From CAINVV01 sp963663675 (GTDB taxonomy: Bacteria; Bacteroidota; Bacteroidia; Bacteroidales; Prolixibacteraceae): a stretch of DNA of 64,000 nt. Where the stretch lies: assembly GCA_963663675.1 (NCBI GenBank), contig OY760498.1, positions 62,001 through 126,000 on the forward strand, given 5' to 3'. Positions 25,463 through 35,127 of the stretch are shown here, one piece after another. A program made the translations under genes and the position numbers. The notes beneath the pieces were generated by a model that saw only the letters and a program-made list of their open reading frames with translations, made no database searches and had not been told where the DNA came from. Numbering within the stretch: position 1 is the first letter of the stretch; every line of letters begins with the position of its first letter.

Positions 25463-26677
25463 ATGGACATTAAAGAAAATTCTTTTCCTTATATAGGGGG
25501 ATTACTTCTGACTTTCAGCTTATTGATATCTTGTTCTAATGATCCCGGAGTTATTGATAAAAATCAGTGTGTTATAATTTCTGTCGAGCGTGGTAAAGTA
25601 ATCGATCCGATTAAAGCTTCCGGTATTGTTGAACCAGAGAGTGAGGTATTGATCCGTGGTACCTACCCCAGTACCGTTAAAAAGATTGTTAAAGAGCCCG
25701 GAAGCAGCGTCCAGGAAGGCGACCTGATTATGGTTCTTGATGATCAGCAGATAAAAGACGATATAGACAACATAAAAGATCAGCTGGCTATCAAAAAAAA
25801 TAGTCTGGAGAAAAATAATCTGGCTGAAACATCTACCAAAATTGATCTTAAATACAATGAAGATGTAAAAAAAATTCAGATAACCTCTCTAAAATCGCAA
25901 CTTTCCGACGAGGAGCAACTGGTTGAGGTCGGAGGTATTTCGCCTGCCAAAATTGAAAAAACAAAACAGGAAATAGCGCTTGCTGAAAAAGAACTTATTA
26001 CCCTTAAAGAGAAAAACAGTATTAAGCTTAAACAGCTTAAGGCTGAAGAAGAAGGACTCCTGCTAGGAATTGAGATACAGGAAAAAGAATTAAACGAAAA
26101 GCTGGCCGCGTTGGAACAAATGAACGTAAGATCACGCTCTGCCGGTATAGTTTTGTCAATCGGAAATAAACCCGGAGAAAAAGTAAATAAAGACCAGGTT
26201 CTGGTGAGAATCTCTGATTTGTCATCTTTCAAGATATCCGGATCAGTTGAGGAAAAAATGGCCGATTATGTAAAAACCGGCACTCCAATCTATGCAATAT
26301 TCGAAGATTCAAGGTTATTCGGTCACATTGGAATTGTTTCACCCATTGTTGAAAATGGTAAAATAAAGTTTAATGTTCACCTGGATGAAAGTTCACATCC
26401 CAAATTGATCCCCCAGCAGAATATCGAACTATGGATAGCCAGGAAGTTTAAAGACAATGCATTAAGAATAAAGAATATTCCTCAATTTGATAAAGGAAAA
26501 CCTGAGTACCTTTACGTGTACAAGGATGGATTGGCCATAAAGACCAGAATCTCAAGCGGGTTCATAAGTCCTGATTATATTGAAATCCAGGACGGTGTTA
26601 AAGAAGGAGATCAGATCATTGTTCCGCTTTCGGGATATCATCTTTTTAAAAACAGCAACGAAGTAACTGTAAGATAA
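25463..26677 (+). CDS. Periplasmic adaptor (HlyD/membrane-fusion) lipoprotein
   Basis: A 404-residue efflux adaptor. The signal peptide ends in lipobox LISC, putting the lipidated Cys at 24. The first half of the lipoyl domain (about 48-90, with PGSSVQEGDLIMVLDD) leads into a long coiled-coil hairpin (about 95-215). The second lipoyl half (MNVRSRSAGIVLSIGNKPGEKV) and a beta-barrel follow. The architecture fits MacA-like and RND adaptors. It is 6 bp before a TolC-type gene, but no ABC or RND pump gene is nearby, so the inner-membrane partner must be elsewhere. Confidence 0.85.
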   Translation: MDIKENSFPYIGGLLLTFSLLISCSNDPGVIDKNQCVIISVERGKVIDPIKASGIVEPESEVLIRGTYPSTVKKIVKEPGSSVQEGDLIMVLDDQQIKDDIDNIKDQLAIKKNSLEKNNLAETSTKIDLKYNEDVKKIQITSLKSQLSDEEQLVEVGGISPAKIEKTKQEIALAEKELITLKEKNSIKLKQLKAEEEGLLLGIEIQEKELNEKLAALEQMNVRSRSAGIVLSIGNKPGEKVNKDQVLVRISDLSSFKISGSVEEKMADYVKTGTPIYAIFEDSRLFGHIGIVSPIVENGKIKFNVHLDESSHPKLIPQQNIELWIARKFKDNALRIKNIPQFDKGKPEYLYVYKDGLAIKTRISSGFISPDYIEIQDGVKEGDQIIVPLSGYHLFKNSNEVTVR

Positions 26678-26683
26678 TAGTTT

Positions 26684-28204
26684 ATGGTTAAAAAAATTCC
26701 ATTGTCAATTTACTTTGCGTTGTATTTCTTTGCCATTCAATTTTCATTGACTGCACAGGAGAAAAATGGCACTAGAGATTCGCTAATACTCGGTTTAAGC
26801 CTGAGAAACGTAGTAGAATTAGCTATTACTCAGTCATCCGCACTTAAATATGCTCAAAATCAACATGTTAGTTATTACTGGAGATACAGGAATTTTACCA
26901 AGCAATTTCTTCCCAATCTTATATTGAACGGTACGCTCCCCAACTATACACAATCAACTGTGCCTGTAACCCAACCAGATGGAAGCATCGAATTCAAGCA
27001 GATTTCTTATTTATCAAATACGTCAAATCTTTCTCTTAATCAATATATTCCACTAACAGGGACACAAATTTATGCATCATCTACTTTTAGCAGAGTGCAG
27101 GATTACAACAAAAACAGTGTCCTGTTTTCGGGAAGTCCATTTTCCATAGGTTTCAACCAGCCAATTTTTGCATACAACTGGATGAAATGGTCGAAAAAGA
27201 CTGAACCTATGATCTACGATGAGTCCCAGAAAAATTTTATTCAGACCATTGAAGGTATAGCCTACAATGCCACCTCCTATTTCTTCAATTATCTTCGAAT
27301 CCAAACAAATTACAACCTGGCAAAAAGTTCATTTGATAATAGTTCGGATAATCTTAAGATCGCAAAAATCAAAAAGAAGTTAGGTCAGATCTCTGACAAC
27401 GATTATTCCAGGATTGAATTATCTGTTCTGAATGCTCAAAAGTCGATGAATTCAGCCGAAATGGACCTTAAAAATGCTGATTTTTCATTAAAGTCTTACA
27501 TCGGGTTGGATCAAAAAGAGAAGATTGAACTGCAAATGCCCTTGCTAATTACCCTCTTCGATATCGATCCTCAAAAAGCATTAAAAGAAGCCAGAGAGAA
27601 TCGTTCCGAACAAGTATATTTTCAAAGGAGGTTAATCTCAGCAGAAAGAGACCTCACAGCAGCTAAAAGAAGCACTGGATTAAGCGCAACGTTATCAGGT
27701 AACTACGGGTTAACCAATAGCGCGGAAACTTTTCCCGGGATATATGAAAATCCTTTGAATCAGCGTATGCTACAGCTTACATTCAGTGTGCCGATTCTGG
27801 ATTGGGGAAAAGCTGCATCATCTGTAAAGATGGCTGAATCCAGCAGAGACCTTGTAAATTTCGATGTAAAGCAATCTTTCGAAGACTTTGACCGTGGTGT
27901 TATAGTCCAGGTTGAACAATTCGGGTTGTTGAAAGATCAGTTGAAAACTGCAGAAGAAGCAGATAAAGTTGCGGCCAACGGCTATATAATCGCATTGAAA
28001 AAATTTCAAAACGGTGAAATTACCATCACGGATATGAATATTGCATCATCTGAAAGAGTAACAGCAAAACTTGACTATATTAACTCATTGGCTACGTATT
28101 GGTTAGCTTATTACCGGCTAAGAATTCTTACTTTATATGATTTTGAGCTTAACCAGAAAATTACTTACAAAAACCCAATGTTAACGGGCGAAATAAAAAA
28201 ATGA
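26684..28204 (+). CDS. TolC family outer membrane efflux protein
   Basis: A 506-residue outer membrane factor. The signal peptide ends near residue 24 (SLTAQ then EKNG). The two repeats of the TolC fold are visible as an amphipathic helix pair around 175-265 and again 375-450, with strand-like outer-membrane sections rich in Tyr/Asn/Thr between (about 85-145). A Gly/Leu-rich YGLTNSAETFPG region marks the second barrel strand. With the adaptor just upstream it should form an export channel; cargo is unknown. Confidence 0.87.
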   Translation: MVKKIPLSIYFALYFFAIQFSLTAQEKNGTRDSLILGLSLRNVVELAITQSSALKYAQNQHVSYYWRYRNFTKQFLPNLILNGTLPNYTQSTVPVTQPDGSIEFKQISYLSNTSNLSLNQYIPLTGTQIYASSTFSRVQDYNKNSVLFSGSPFSIGFNQPIFAYNWMKWSKKTEPMIYDESQKNFIQTIEGIAYNATSYFFNYLRIQTNYNLAKSSFDNSSDNLKIAKIKKKLGQISDNDYSRIELSVLNAQKSMNSAEMDLKNADFSLKSYIGLDQKEKIELQMPLLITLFDIDPQKALKEARENRSEQVYFQRRLISAERDLTAAKRSTGLSATLSGNYGLTNSAETFPGIYENPLNQRMLQLTFSVPILDWGKAASSVKMAESSRDLVNFDVKQSFEDFDRGVIVQVEQFGLLKDQLKTAEEADKVAANGYIIALKKFQNGEITITDMNIASSERVTAKLDYINSLATYWLAYYRLRILTLYDFELNQKITYKNPMLTGEIKK

Positions 28205-28288
28205 AATACCCCTGAGATAATTGTCACATCAACCGAAAATGAATATTTGGGCAATCCATGTGGCAATTGAAATACCATTTATATACAC

Positions 28289-29251
28289 ATGAAACTCATT
28301 ATTTCTTCAGATAAAAGTCCTTACCGGAACCTGGCTACTGAGGAATTTCTGCTCAAAAACAGCATGGAGGATTATATTTTTATTTATATCAACCAGCCTT
28401 GTGTTGTCGTTGGCAAACATCAAATAGCCGTAAAAGAAATTAATTCAGTTTACAATTTTAATAATAAAATTCTAATAGCGAGAAGGTTATCTGGTGGTGG
28501 TGCAGTCTACCATGATGAAGGAAATCTTAACCTTAGCTTTATTCAAACTGTAAAATCCGGAGAATCCATATCCTACCAACTCATCACACAATCCATTTAC
28601 AACTTTTTAAAAATAACAGGCATTGATGTGTCAATTTCCGACCGCAACGATTTCATAGTTTCAGAAAGAAAAATTTCCGGAAGTGCCATGCATGTATACA
28701 AAAATAGGGTTATGGCCCATTGTACCCTGCTTATAGACAGCAACCTGGAAAATCTATCCAATTCACTAAAAGGTCATCCTGAAAGGTATACCGATAAATC
28801 TATCAATTCACATAGATCCAAAGTCCTGAATCTCGCAGAAGTTGATAGAAAACTAACTACCAGATTGATTATCAAAAAGTTTACTGAATTTTTGGGAACT
28901 CAAATGGCGGACTTAGAAATCAATACATTACCTGAATATACCGATGATCCAATAAATCAATTATATATAAACAAATACACTACAACAGACTGGATATACG
29001 GCTATTCTCCCAAGTATTTATACAGCCATAGAATTTACGATCATCAAGGAAATATAGATTTTGTACTCGACGTCGAAAAAGGAAAAATAAAAAAAATCAG
29101 TATTGAATCAAAAGATGAAATAAATACCGATATAACATTGTTATTTAATACATTGACTAATCAAGGACATAATATAGAATCTATTATTCGCTGGTTGGAA
29201 ACAGGAGCTAAAAAGGAAAATAATCATGAATATCTTGATCTTCTGTTTTAA
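28289..29251 (+). CDS. lplA: Lipoate-protein ligase A family protein
   Basis: A 320-residue enzyme that activates lipoate with ATP and attaches it to the Lys of E2 and GcvH lipoyl domains. The lipoate-binding loop RRLSGGGAVYHD is at 65-76, and the catalytic Lys128 is in SERKISGSAMH. Both the large catalytic and small accessory (about 235-320) domains are present, as in the single-chain E. coli type. The gene is noticeably A+T-rich. Its stop is one base away from the convergent uvrC stop. Confidence 0.92.
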   Translation: MKLIISSDKSPYRNLATEEFLLKNSMEDYIFIYINQPCVVVGKHQIAVKEINSVYNFNNKILIARRLSGGGAVYHDEGNLNLSFIQTVKSGESISYQLITQSIYNFLKITGIDVSISDRNDFIVSERKISGSAMHVYKNRVMAHCTLLIDSNLENLSNSLKGHPERYTDKSINSHRSKVLNLAEVDRKLTTRLIIKKFTEFLGTQMADLEINTLPEYTDDPINQLYINKYTTTDWIYGYSPKYLYSHRIYDHQGNIDFVLDVEKGKIKKISIESKDEINTDITLLFNTLTNQGHNIESIIRWLETGAKKENNHEYLDLLF

Positions 29252-29252
29252 G

Positions 29253-31055
29253 TTAATATCCAAAATAATCCTTGATCTTTATTCCCTTATCCCTACCGAC
29301 AAGAATTTCCAACTCCTCAATTTTTGCATTTCTTATTTCTGAAACTGACTTCAATTTCGAGAGCAGTTTTTCTGCGGTTTTTCCTCCGATCCCGGGAATA
29401 TCCAACAATTGTGAAGTGGTAAAATTCTCAGATCTCTTATTGCGGTGAAATGCAATACCAAACCTATGCGCTTCATCTCGCAATTGTTGAAGCACCTTCA
29501 ATGATTCTGACTTTTTATCCAGGTACAAAGGAATCGGATCATTGGGAAAATAAAGTTCCTCCAGTCGTTTTGCAATACCTATAATAGCAATTTTATCATT
29601 CAGCCCTAACTTTTTCAATACGGAAAAGGCAGCAGAAAGCTGTCCTTTGCCCCCATCAATAACGATCAGATCAGGCAGTGGATTACCCTCCCTTAATTGT
29701 CTGGAGTACCTTCTCTCCACCACTTCTTCCATGGTGGCGAAATCATTTGGACCTTCCACAGTTTTTACATTGAAATGTCTGTATCCGGATTTTAAGGGCT
29801 GGCAATCTTTAAATACAACACAAGAGGATACCGGGAATTCACCCATGATGTTTGAATTGTCAAAGCATTCAATGAGATGCGGCAAATTTTCAAGTTGCAA
29901 ATCAGATTTAATCTTTTCGAGTAAACGTTGCTTTTTTGTCACAGGAGATTTTGATGACTCGATTTTTGCTTTCTCAAGCATATGCATTCGGCCATTTCTC
30001 TCACACAATTCTAGCAATTTTTTTTTCTCCCCTATTAACGGTATAGAAATCCTGGTATTTTTTAAATCGTATCCAATGGAAAAAGGCAAAATAATTTCGG
30101 ACGATTGGGAATTAAAAAGCTCCCTGATTTCGATAATACACAATGCGAGAACATCCTCCTTTGACTCGTTCAGGTTTTTCCTGGCTTCAAGCAAGTAAGA
30201 ATTAACTATGGCTCCGTCGACAATTTTAAAATAATTGACAAATACAAATTTCTCGGTCTCATGATATGAAAAAACCTCCAGGTTGGTCAAGGTAGAACTG
30301 CAAACCAAGGATTTACTTTTGTAATTATCTAATATTTGAATTTTAGCCTTGAATTCGTTGGCCTTTTCAAAATCATATTTTTCAGATGCAATTTGCATCT
30401 CTCTTTTCAAAAAAGCAAATACCGGCGTCAATGTTCCACTTAAAATTGCCCTGGCATTTAAAATATCATTGTCATAGTCACGCTTGGAATACAATGATTC
30501 ACAGGGTGCTTTGCAGTTACCAATCTGGTATTCTAGACATCTTTTGAATTTTCCGTCGGAAATGTTTTCGTTAGTAAGATTTAAATTACAGCTTCGAATC
30601 TGGAAAATTTGCTTGATTACTTCCAATATTGTTTTGGCCATAAATACAGAAGTGTATGGACCAAAATAATATGAACCATCCCTGGGCCTATTCCTTGTAT
30701 GAAAAATTCGTGGAAATGGTTCATTTTTAACACATATCCATGGGAAAGTTTTATCATCTTTCAGCAGGATATTGTACTTGGGCTGGTATTTCTTTATTAA
30801 ATTATTTTCAAGAAGTAAAGCATCCTCCTCGCTATCAACGACGATATGTTTAATTTGTATTATTTGTTTAACAAGAACATCCGTCTTCCGGCTTTCATGC
30901 CTTTTAAAAAAATAGGAAGAAACTCTCTTCCTTAAATTTTTCGCTTTACCAACGTATATAATTTTCCCTTCAATATTAAAAAATTGATATACTCCCGGAT
31001 TAGGAGGCAATTTTTTAACAAAATCAATAAGAGCTGATGTTTCCTCTTTGTTCAC
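29253..31055 (-). CDS. uvrC: Excinuclease ABC subunit C
   Basis: A 600-residue nuclease that makes both incisions in nucleotide excision repair with UvrA and UvrB. The N-terminal GIY-YIG domain has GVY at 21-23 and YVGKAKNLRKR (34-44). The UvrB-contacting UVR segment is near 205-235. The C-terminal RNase H-like domain has ECFDNSN and the DGGKGQL motif (about 466-472), and a helix-hairpin-helix with IPGIGGKTAEKLL ends the protein. All domains are full length. It is the last gene of the rpiB-hemW-ybeY-mnmG-apt-uvrC row, 6 bp after apt. Confidence 0.96.
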   Translation of the reverse strand: MNKEETSALIDFVKKLPPNPGVYQFFNIEGKIIYVGKAKNLRKRVSSYFFKRHESRKTDVLVKQIIQIKHIVVDSEEDALLLENNLIKKYQPKYNILLKDDKTFPWICVKNEPFPRIFHTRNRPRDGSYYFGPYTSVFMAKTILEVIKQIFQIRSCNLNLTNENISDGKFKRCLEYQIGNCKAPCESLYSKRDYDNDILNARAILSGTLTPVFAFLKREMQIASEKYDFEKANEFKAKIQILDNYKSKSLVCSSTLTNLEVFSYHETEKFVFVNYFKIVDGAIVNSYLLEARKNLNESKEDVLALCIIEIRELFNSQSSEIILPFSIGYDLKNTRISIPLIGEKKKLLELCERNGRMHMLEKAKIESSKSPVTKKQRLLEKIKSDLQLENLPHLIECFDNSNIMGEFPVSSCVVFKDCQPLKSGYRHFNVKTVEGPNDFATMEEVVERRYSRQLREGNPLPDLIVIDGGKGQLSAAFSVLKKLGLNDKIAIIGIAKRLEELYFPNDPIPLYLDKKSESLKVLQQLRDEAHRFGIAFHRNKRSENFTTSQLLDIPGIGGKTAEKLLSKLKSVSEIRNAKIEELEILVGRDKGIKIKDYFGY

Positions 31056-31061
31056 AAATAT

Positions 31062-31592
31062 TTAAAAATGAATTAATGACCAGACCGGGACTTCCCCATT
31101 GATACGTTCTCTGCCTTTTAAAAAATCTAATTCAACGAAAAAATTAACGTATATCTTAGTTATACCGAACCTTCTGACCAAATCGATTGCTGCATTAACG
31201 GTGCCACCTGTTGCCAGAAGATCATCGTGGATCAGAACTATATCATCAACTTCCAATGCATCAGTATGAATTTCAAGTGAATCAGATCCATATTCCAGGT
31301 CATATGACTGATTATAGGTTTCTGCCGGCAATTTACCTGGCTTTCTAATCGGAATAAAACCAGCATGCAATTCCCCAGCTAAAGCACTTCCCAAGATAAA
31401 TCCACGGGATTCAATCCCTACTACTTTTGTAATGCCCAAATCTTTATAGTGAATTGTAATTTCACTTAGAACAAATTTAAAAATTCCCTTGTCCTTAAAA
31501 GCGGTTGAAACATCTTTAAATTGGATGCCTGCTTTAGGAAAATCAGGTATATTCCTGATAGATTTACCTACCTCACTTAATGTAATACTCAT
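31062..31592 (-). CDS. apt: Adenine phosphoribosyltransferase
   Basis: A 176-residue type I phosphoribosyltransferase that converts adenine and PRPP into AMP. The PRPP-binding loop VLIHDDLLATGGT is at about 119-131. The purine-contact block VVGIESRGFILG is at 57-68 and RKPGKLPAET at 83-92. Length is normal. It lies between mnmG and uvrC; the 30-bp gap before it holds the parS-like palindrome, so transcription of apt runs through that site. Confidence 0.96.
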   Translation of the reverse strand: MSITLSEVGKSIRNIPDFPKAGIQFKDVSTAFKDKGIFKFVLSEITIHYKDLGITKVVGIESRGFILGSALAGELHAGFIPIRKPGKLPAETYNQSYDLEYGSDSLEIHTDALEVDDIVLIHDDLLATGGTVNAAIDLVRRFGITKIYVNFFVELDFLKGRERINGEVPVWSLIHF

Positions 31593-31606
31593 TATATTTT
31601 TATTAT

Positions 31607-31622
31607 TGTTCCACGTGGAACA
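31607..31622. other. parS: parS-like centromere site (ParB-binding palindrome)
   Basis: TGTTCCACGTGGAACA is a perfect 16-bp palindrome with the CACGTG core. It agrees with the well-known chromosomal parS consensus TGTTnCACGTGAAACA at all but one position, and the one difference makes it fully symmetrical. It fills the 30-bp gap between the mnmG stop and the apt start. In most bacteria parS sites gather near the replication origin and load the ParB clamp for chromosome segregation. No other CACGTG in the window extends to this motif. parA and parB are not in the window. Confidence 0.85.
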
Positions 31623-33506
31623 TTACCTTCCTAATAATATTAAAAGCACATTTATGTCGTTTGGGGAAATTCCCGGTATCCTAAATGCCTGTCCGATAGT
31701 CTCCGGTTGAATTTTACAAAGCTTTTGCCTGGCTTCAGTAGACAGTGACATAATAGTTTCGTACTGAAATTTATTAGCAATTCTTATATTTTCCAATCTT
31801 TTTAATTTCTCAACTATGTTATGCTCCCTGTTTATGTAGCCAGAATATTTAATCCTTATTTCTGCAGATTCAATAACTTCAGCAAAGACTTCCAACGGTA
31901 TTTCGGAAAATTGCTTTTTTAGAAATGGTAATTTTTGCAGAATATTTTGAAAAGTAATCTGTGGCCTGGATAAAATATTTCGAAGTTTTGTTCTTTGCTT
32001 TATAGGGGCAGAATTGTTTTCAAGCAAAAAATCATTGACAAATTCCGGTTTAATGGAGATTTTATTGCACTTTTCCAATACCTGGTCAACTAAAACTGAT
32101 TTGGCCAAAAATACATTGTAAAAATCTTCAGATAAAAGACCTAATTTATATCCAAATTCTGATAATCTTTCATCTGCATTATCCTGCCTAAGAATTAACC
32201 GGTGTTCTGCCCTACTCGTAAACATTCTGTAAGGTTCGTCCACTCCTTTCGTCACAAGGTCATCAATCAATACACCAATATACGCTTGATCCCGATTTAA
32301 AATAAAAGGATCTTTCTTATTAATTTTGTGATGGGCATTAATACCGGCAATCAATCCCTGGGCCCCTGCCTCTTCATAACCTGTGGTACCATTAATTTGA
32401 CCGGCAAGAAACAAATTAGAAATTATTTTAGACTCTAAGGAATGTTGTAAACCTGTAGGATCAAAAAAATCATACTCGATAGCATAACCAGATCTAATGA
32501 TCTTAGCACTTTCAAGTCCAGGAATAAATTTAATTGCATTTTCCTGATTTTCCAATGGAAGAGAAGTAGAAAATCCATTCAGATAATATTCAACGGAATC
32601 AACTCCCTCAGGTTCCAGGTACAACTGGTGCGAAGTCTTTTCATTAAAAATTATCAATTTGGTTTCAATACTTGGGCAATAGCGCGGGCCAAGACTTTTT
32701 ATTGTACCATCGAACATAGGGGAAAACTTAAATCCCTTTTCCAACTCACTATGCACCTTTTCATTAGTATAAGTAATATGACAGTTGATAGTTGGTAAGA
32801 CTCTGATGTTTCGGTAATAAAAACTAAATTGATTGTCTGTCTCACCAACTTGCTCTTCTAGTACCTTAAAATCAATTGTCCTCTTATCCAGTCGTGGTGG
32901 AGTACCAGTCTTCATTCTGCCAACATTAAAACCAAAAGATTTTAACTGTTCGGTGATACCCAAAGATGAAGGTTCAGAAATTCTTCCCCCCTTCATTTTA
33001 TTTTGACCAAAATGCATTAACCCATTCAAAAATGTACCATTGGTCAAAATTACAGTATCAGCCAAAAACTCAGCACCTATTTCAGTCCTGACGCCCCTGA
33101 CTACATTATCATCGCTAATTATTAGAGCGACGGCCGTTCCCTGCCAAAAACTCACATTATTATTGTTCTGAAGCTCAATTCTCCAATTCTCTGAGAATTT
33201 AATTTTATCACACTGCGCCCGTGGACTCCACATTGCTGGTCCCTTAGAACGGTTCAGCATTCTGAATTGCAAGGTGCTTAAATCAGTAATTTTCCCCATC
33301 ATTCCACCAAGCGCATCTATTTCGCGAACGATCTGACCTTTGGCAATTCCTCCCACTGCCGGATTGCAACTCATTTGTGCAATTCGGTTTAAGTCCATCG
33401 TAATCAGTAAAACAGACGACCCCAATTTTGCGGCAGCATAAGCTGCCTCACAACCAGCATGTCCTCCACCGATGACAACTACATTATATTTATTATTATT
33501 TACCAT
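31623..33506 (-). CDS. mnmG: tRNA uridine-5-carboxymethylaminomethyl(34) synthesis enzyme MnmG
   Basis: A 627-residue FAD enzyme (former GidA) that works with MnmE to install cmnm5U34 in tRNA. The dinucleotide-binding motif VIGGGHAGCEAA is at 11-22. Family blocks include SCNPAVGGIAKGQIVREIDALGG (two overlapping parts near 46-68), MKTGTPPRLD and GTTGYEEAGAQG. The C-terminal helical MnmE-binding domain is complete. Its old name reflects its frequent place beside oriC, which agrees with the parS site directly after its stop. Confidence 0.96.
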   Translation of the reverse strand: MVNNNKYNVVVIGGGHAGCEAAYAAAKLGSSVLLITMDLNRIAQMSCNPAVGGIAKGQIVREIDALGGMMGKITDLSTLQFRMLNRSKGPAMWSPRAQCDKIKFSENWRIELQNNNNVSFWQGTAVALIISDDNVVRGVRTEIGAEFLADTVILTNGTFLNGLMHFGQNKMKGGRISEPSSLGITEQLKSFGFNVGRMKTGTPPRLDKRTIDFKVLEEQVGETDNQFSFYYRNIRVLPTINCHITYTNEKVHSELEKGFKFSPMFDGTIKSLGPRYCPSIETKLIIFNEKTSHQLYLEPEGVDSVEYYLNGFSTSLPLENQENAIKFIPGLESAKIIRSGYAIEYDFFDPTGLQHSLESKIISNLFLAGQINGTTGYEEAGAQGLIAGINAHHKINKKDPFILNRDQAYIGVLIDDLVTKGVDEPYRMFTSRAEHRLILRQDNADERLSEFGYKLGLLSEDFYNVFLAKSVLVDQVLEKCNKISIKPEFVNDFLLENNSAPIKQRTKLRNILSRPQITFQNILQKLPFLKKQFSEIPLEVFAEVIESAEIRIKYSGYINREHNIVEKLKRLENIRIANKFQYETIMSLSTEARQKLCKIQPETIGQAFRIPGISPNDINVLLILLGR

Positions 33507-33533
33507 TTACAAATATTCTTCCAATAAATAAAA

Positions 33534-33962
33534 TCAGGAAACGATTTCCATGTAACTGTGAATCAATTCTGATTCTTTTTTACGCATCAAAACAATTTCA
33601 TCTGGGGTCTTGTCATCAAATCCCAGCAAATGAAATAAACCATGAAAAATTACCCGAATTAATTCAGAGGCATAATTTTCCAGGTAAATTTCTGAATTAT
33701 TTAAAACTCTGTCAACGCTAATAAAAATATCTCCGGAAATAAGATTACCTTCTGAATAATCAAAGGTAATTACATCAGTGTAATAATCGTGCTGCAAAAA
33801 TTGAATATTTATTTGAAGCAAATGATCATCACTACAAAAGATGAAATTTATGTCACCAACTTTTTTTTCACTACGTATAACCTCGCTTTTAGCTATCTTC
33901 TTTATTAAAGTAAAATTGATTTGAGGCAAAGGGACATCCTCATTAAAAAAAGTAATGCTCAT
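33534..33962 (-). CDS. ybeY: rRNA maturation RNase YbeY
   Basis: A 142-residue metal-dependent endoribonuclease of the UPF0054 family, used in 16S rRNA 3'-end maturation and ribosome quality control. The zinc motif HGLFHLLGFDD is near 110-120. It keeps two His, but the third ligand position, His in most bacteria, is Asp here. From memory this is usual in Bacteroidota. Length is slightly short but normal for the phylum. It is 27 bp upstream of mnmG and 22 bp downstream of hemW. Confidence 0.92.
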   Translation of the reverse strand: MSITFFNEDVPLPQINFTLIKKIAKSEVIRSEKKVGDINFIFCSDDHLLQINIQFLQHDYYTDVITFDYSEGNLISGDIFISVDRVLNNSEIYLENYASELIRVIFHGLFHLLGFDDKTPDEIVLMRKKESELIHSYMEIVS

Positions 33963-33984
33963 AAAAATTATACTATATTATAAA

Positions 33985-35112
33985 CTAAAACATCAATATT
34001 TTAGACAGGTAATCCCCAACCAATATATCATTTTCGTTCGGAACAATTAAATCTGAGTTGATTACGAAATGGCCTGCTGTTCTTAACAAATCCAATTTAT
34101 TATAAAAATATACTTGCAAATTACTGTTGAAATTTTGAGAAATATATGTTTTAGACAGACCCTGGAATGTTCTTAACTTCGTAATAATATATTCATTATA
34201 TAATTGAATTTCAGAAAGTTGTTCCATTTCAAAATTTATCATTCCATCTAATTTCATTTCACGGATATATTTCTTTATGTTGTTGTGGTTCCATTGCCGT
34301 GAATGTCTATTATAACTGTGCGCAGCGACTCCAACTCCAATATAAGGAACCTGGTTCCAGTAAGACAAATTATGTCTGGAAACATAACCTTCCATTGCAT
34401 AATTACTGATTTCGTATTGGTGAAAACCATTTGATTTCAAAAAATTTCGAATTAACTTATACTGACTTAAAAAATTATCTTCTCCTTCTTCCACAAATTC
34501 ACCACTTTGAATTTTCCAATATAATTTCGAATTTTTTGAAATTGTCAAACTATACGCCGAAAAATGTTTAATATCATAAACCATTAACTCTGATAAAGAA
34601 CGTGATAAACTTTGATCAGAAATTCCAGGAACTGAAAAAATCAAATCAATAGACAAATTAACTATTTTTGAGTAACTCAAAGTATCTAATGCCTTGAATA
34701 TTAAATATTTACTATGCCTTCTATTAAATTTTTTAAGTACTGCGTCGTCTAAAAACTGAATTCCCAGGCTAATCCTGTTTATACCTAAATTGTACAAATC
34801 CTCAATGTAATCAGAGCTAATATTTTCAGGATTACATTCAAATGTTATTTCTGCTGAACTATCAATTATATAATTTTGGTAAATACAAACTAAAATTGAA
34901 TCAATCTGACTCTTTGTTAACAAAGAAGGAGTTCCACCACCAAAATAAATTGTTTCAATCAACTCATTCTCTAAATAATCAGATCTAACCTTTAATTCAT
35001 TAACAATCGCATCTACATAATTATCAATAAGATACAACTGATTTCCAGAATAAAAATCACAATAATAGCATTTTTCGGTACAAAAAGGAATATGAATATA
35101 AATTCCTGACAT
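33985..35112 (-). CDS. hemW: Radical SAM family heme chaperone HemW
   Basis: A 375-residue radical SAM protein. The Fe-S motif CTEKCYYC (Cys11, Cys15, Cys18) is followed by DFYSG, and GGGTPSLL is near 58-65. The family was long annotated as oxygen-independent coproporphyrinogen oxidase; HemW binds heme and hands it to target proteins instead. The HemW-type C-terminal domain is present (NLSYWNQVPYIGVGVAAHSY). The gene is unusually A+T-rich: three 60-base lines I counted gave 23-30% G+C, against about 40% in neighbouring rpiB. Confidence 0.92.
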   Translation of the reverse strand: MSGIYIHIPFCTEKCYYCDFYSGNQLYLIDNYVDAIVNELKVRSDYLENELIETIYFGGGTPSLLTKSQIDSILVCIYQNYIIDSSAEITFECNPENISSDYIEDLYNLGINRISLGIQFLDDAVLKKFNRRHSKYLIFKALDTLSYSKIVNLSIDLIFSVPGISDQSLSRSLSELMVYDIKHFSAYSLTISKNSKLYWKIQSGEFVEEGEDNFLSQYKLIRNFLKSNGFHQYEISNYAMEGYVSRHNLSYWNQVPYIGVGVAAHSYNRHSRQWNHNNIKKYIREMKLDGMINFEMEQLSEIQLYNEYIITKLRTFQGLSKTYISQNFNSNLQVYFYNKLDLLRTAGHFVINSDLIVPNENDILVGDYLSKILMF

Positions 35113-35127
35113 ATATAAAGGAATGAA

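Noticed and set aside
33600..33640. YbeY with Asp in place of the third zinc-binding His as a broken enzyme
   Set aside because: I recall the same replacement in other Bacteroidota YbeY proteins, so it is probably a phylum trait and not a defect.
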